Assembly: GCA_003447295.1 (NCBI GenBank)
Contig: DLZQ01000017.1
Coordinates: 1-64,000 of the forward strand
Length of the DNA stretch: 64,000 nucleotides
Reading direction: 5' to 3'
Source of the DNA: Lachnospiraceae bacterium
Lineage (GTDB): Bacteria > Bacillota > Clostridia > Lachnospirales > Lachnospiraceae
Positions within the stretch are counted from its first letter, which is position 1. Each line of letters starts with the position of its first letter. Of this stretch, positions 63,317 to 64,000 are shown one piece after another. The notes under the pieces are model-generated. The model was given only the letters and a program-made list of their open reading frames with translations, made no database searches and was not told the DNA's origin. Both the position numbers and the translations under genes were made by a program.

Positions 63317-64000
63317 ATGAAAATAATACACAGTTTCACAATGCGTGTTCTGATGATTATGGTCTCGCTGTTACTATTGTTTTGTGCGGTCAGTACAATA
63401 GCATGGTATCGGAGTTTTACCCAAGAAGCCGTGGAAACAGCAGAAGAACATATGGATACGGTGATTGAAACATTGAATGAAATGTTTGATGAAAAATTGC
63501 GGGAGATTGATTATACAACTGCGTTTATTTCAAATAAAGTCCGGACAACGCAGAATGACAGTATTATTCAGTTCCTGACGGCTTCGGAACCGAATATGCA
63601 GGTTGCGTCCAGACAGTCGGCACAGAATTATTTATTTAACCGGTGCAATTTTAAGGCGTATTTGAACGGAATGGCAATCTATGGACTGGATGGAAGAACC
63701 TGTACCTATGGAATTACGACACCCTATGATGAAGTGGCGGATACGGAATGGTTCGAGAGCATAAAAAACGGGGAGAAAGACGTAGTGTATCTGACACCAC
63801 GGGCGTATACAGAAAAACAGCCGTCTCCCAAAAACAGCTATGTATTTTCAATTGTTCGTCCTGTATTTTATGGGAGCCGGATCGTGGGAGTTATCAAAGC
63901 TGACATCAAGAGCAGCTTGTTGGAGACGATATTTGATATCCGGGAAATGAAAGGATATTCACTTTATGTATTTGACAGAGATACCAAAGAGACTGTGTAC
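63317..64000 (+). CDS. Sensor histidine kinase (YesM-like), N-terminal part only
   Basis: The frame is open from an ATG at 63317 (after GGGAGGTG) to the window edge: 228 codons. One membrane segment (about 12-32) is followed by a Cache-like extracytoplasmic domain whose pattern, with Y-G-L-D-G-R-T-C and D-T-E-W-F-E-S-I, is typical of sugar-sensing YesM-type kinases. No second membrane segment or kinase domain is reached. A two-component system controlling the SGNH hydrolase is plausible; the kinase type is inferred from the sensor half only. Confidence 0.75.
   Translation, partial: MKIIHSFTMRVLMIMVSLLLLFCAVSTIAWYRSFTQEAVETAEEHMDTVIETLNEMFDEKLREIDYTTAFISNKVRTTQNDSIIQFLTASEPNMQVASRQSAQNYLFNRCNFKAYLNGMAIYGLDGRTCTYGITTPYDEVADTEWFESIKNGEKDVVYLTPRAYTEKQPSPKNSYVFSIVRPVFYGSRIVGVIKADIKSSLLETIFDIREMKGYSLYVFDRDTKETVY

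Noticed and set aside
1-64000. CRISPR arrays, rRNA and tRNA genes
   Set aside because: No regularly spaced direct repeats and no recognisable rRNA or tRNA sequence were noticed by eye; a tRNA scan would be needed to exclude them firmly.

Overview
The window looks like a chromosome segment of a Gram-positive, carbohydrate-degrading anaerobe of the Lachnospiraceae type (Roseburia/Agathobacter/Blautia-like). This is an inference from AGGAGG ribosome sites, lipobox solute-binding proteins, LacI- and YesMN-controlled sugar ABC importers, chemoreceptors and BlaR1/BlaI-type regulators. No rRNA, tRNA or CRISPR array was recognised.

Layout. 1-3.3 kb: the end of a flavodoxin-like gene, a 7TM GGDEF protein and a LacI regulator. 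3.5-8.8 kb: an importer operon (binding protein, two permeases) with a GH13 oligo-1,6-glucosidase-like enzyme and a VOC protein, behind perfect palindromic operators. 8.8-17.7 kb: a second LacI-controlled operon with a sugar isomerase-like TIM barrel, a Gfo/Idh/MocA dehydrogenase, a binding protein, two permeases, a bicupin and a PfkB kinase. 17.7-19.4 kb: an AAA-ATPase/PD-(D/E)XK-type protein. 19.7-25.6 kb: a self-contained N-acetylglucosamine PTS operon (HPr, enzyme I, NagB, NagA, EIIA, EIIBC).

25.6-30.9 kb is mixed accessory DNA: a lone type IV pseudopilin, a broken polygalactosaminidase-like gene, a minimal soluble PocR-type chemoreceptor, a pair of Lachnospiraceae-type proteins of unknown function, a TetR remnant and an IS3 scar. 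30.9-42.2 kb is a xylose-type sensing and uptake module: membrane-anchored binding protein, YesM/LytS-type kinase, YesN-type regulator, a second binding lipoprotein, a complete XylFGH-like importer and a chemoreceptor. It ends at an IS110 fragment.

43-62 kb is an envelope-sensing island. It holds a beta-helix protein, an ECF sigma factor with a membrane-anchored partner, an AAA/DUF4143 protein, small membrane-anchored proteins, three BlaR1-like M56 metalloprotease sensors with unusual large extracytoplasmic domains (two SH3-tailed paralogues and one with RCC1-like repeats), one BlaI repressor behind a nested double operator, and a propeller-like lipoprotein. No beta-lactamase or penicillin-binding domain is present, so this is probably a rewired BlaR/BlaI signalling system and is the most unusual part of the window. 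The right edge has an SGNH hydrolase divergent from a truncated sensor kinase gene.
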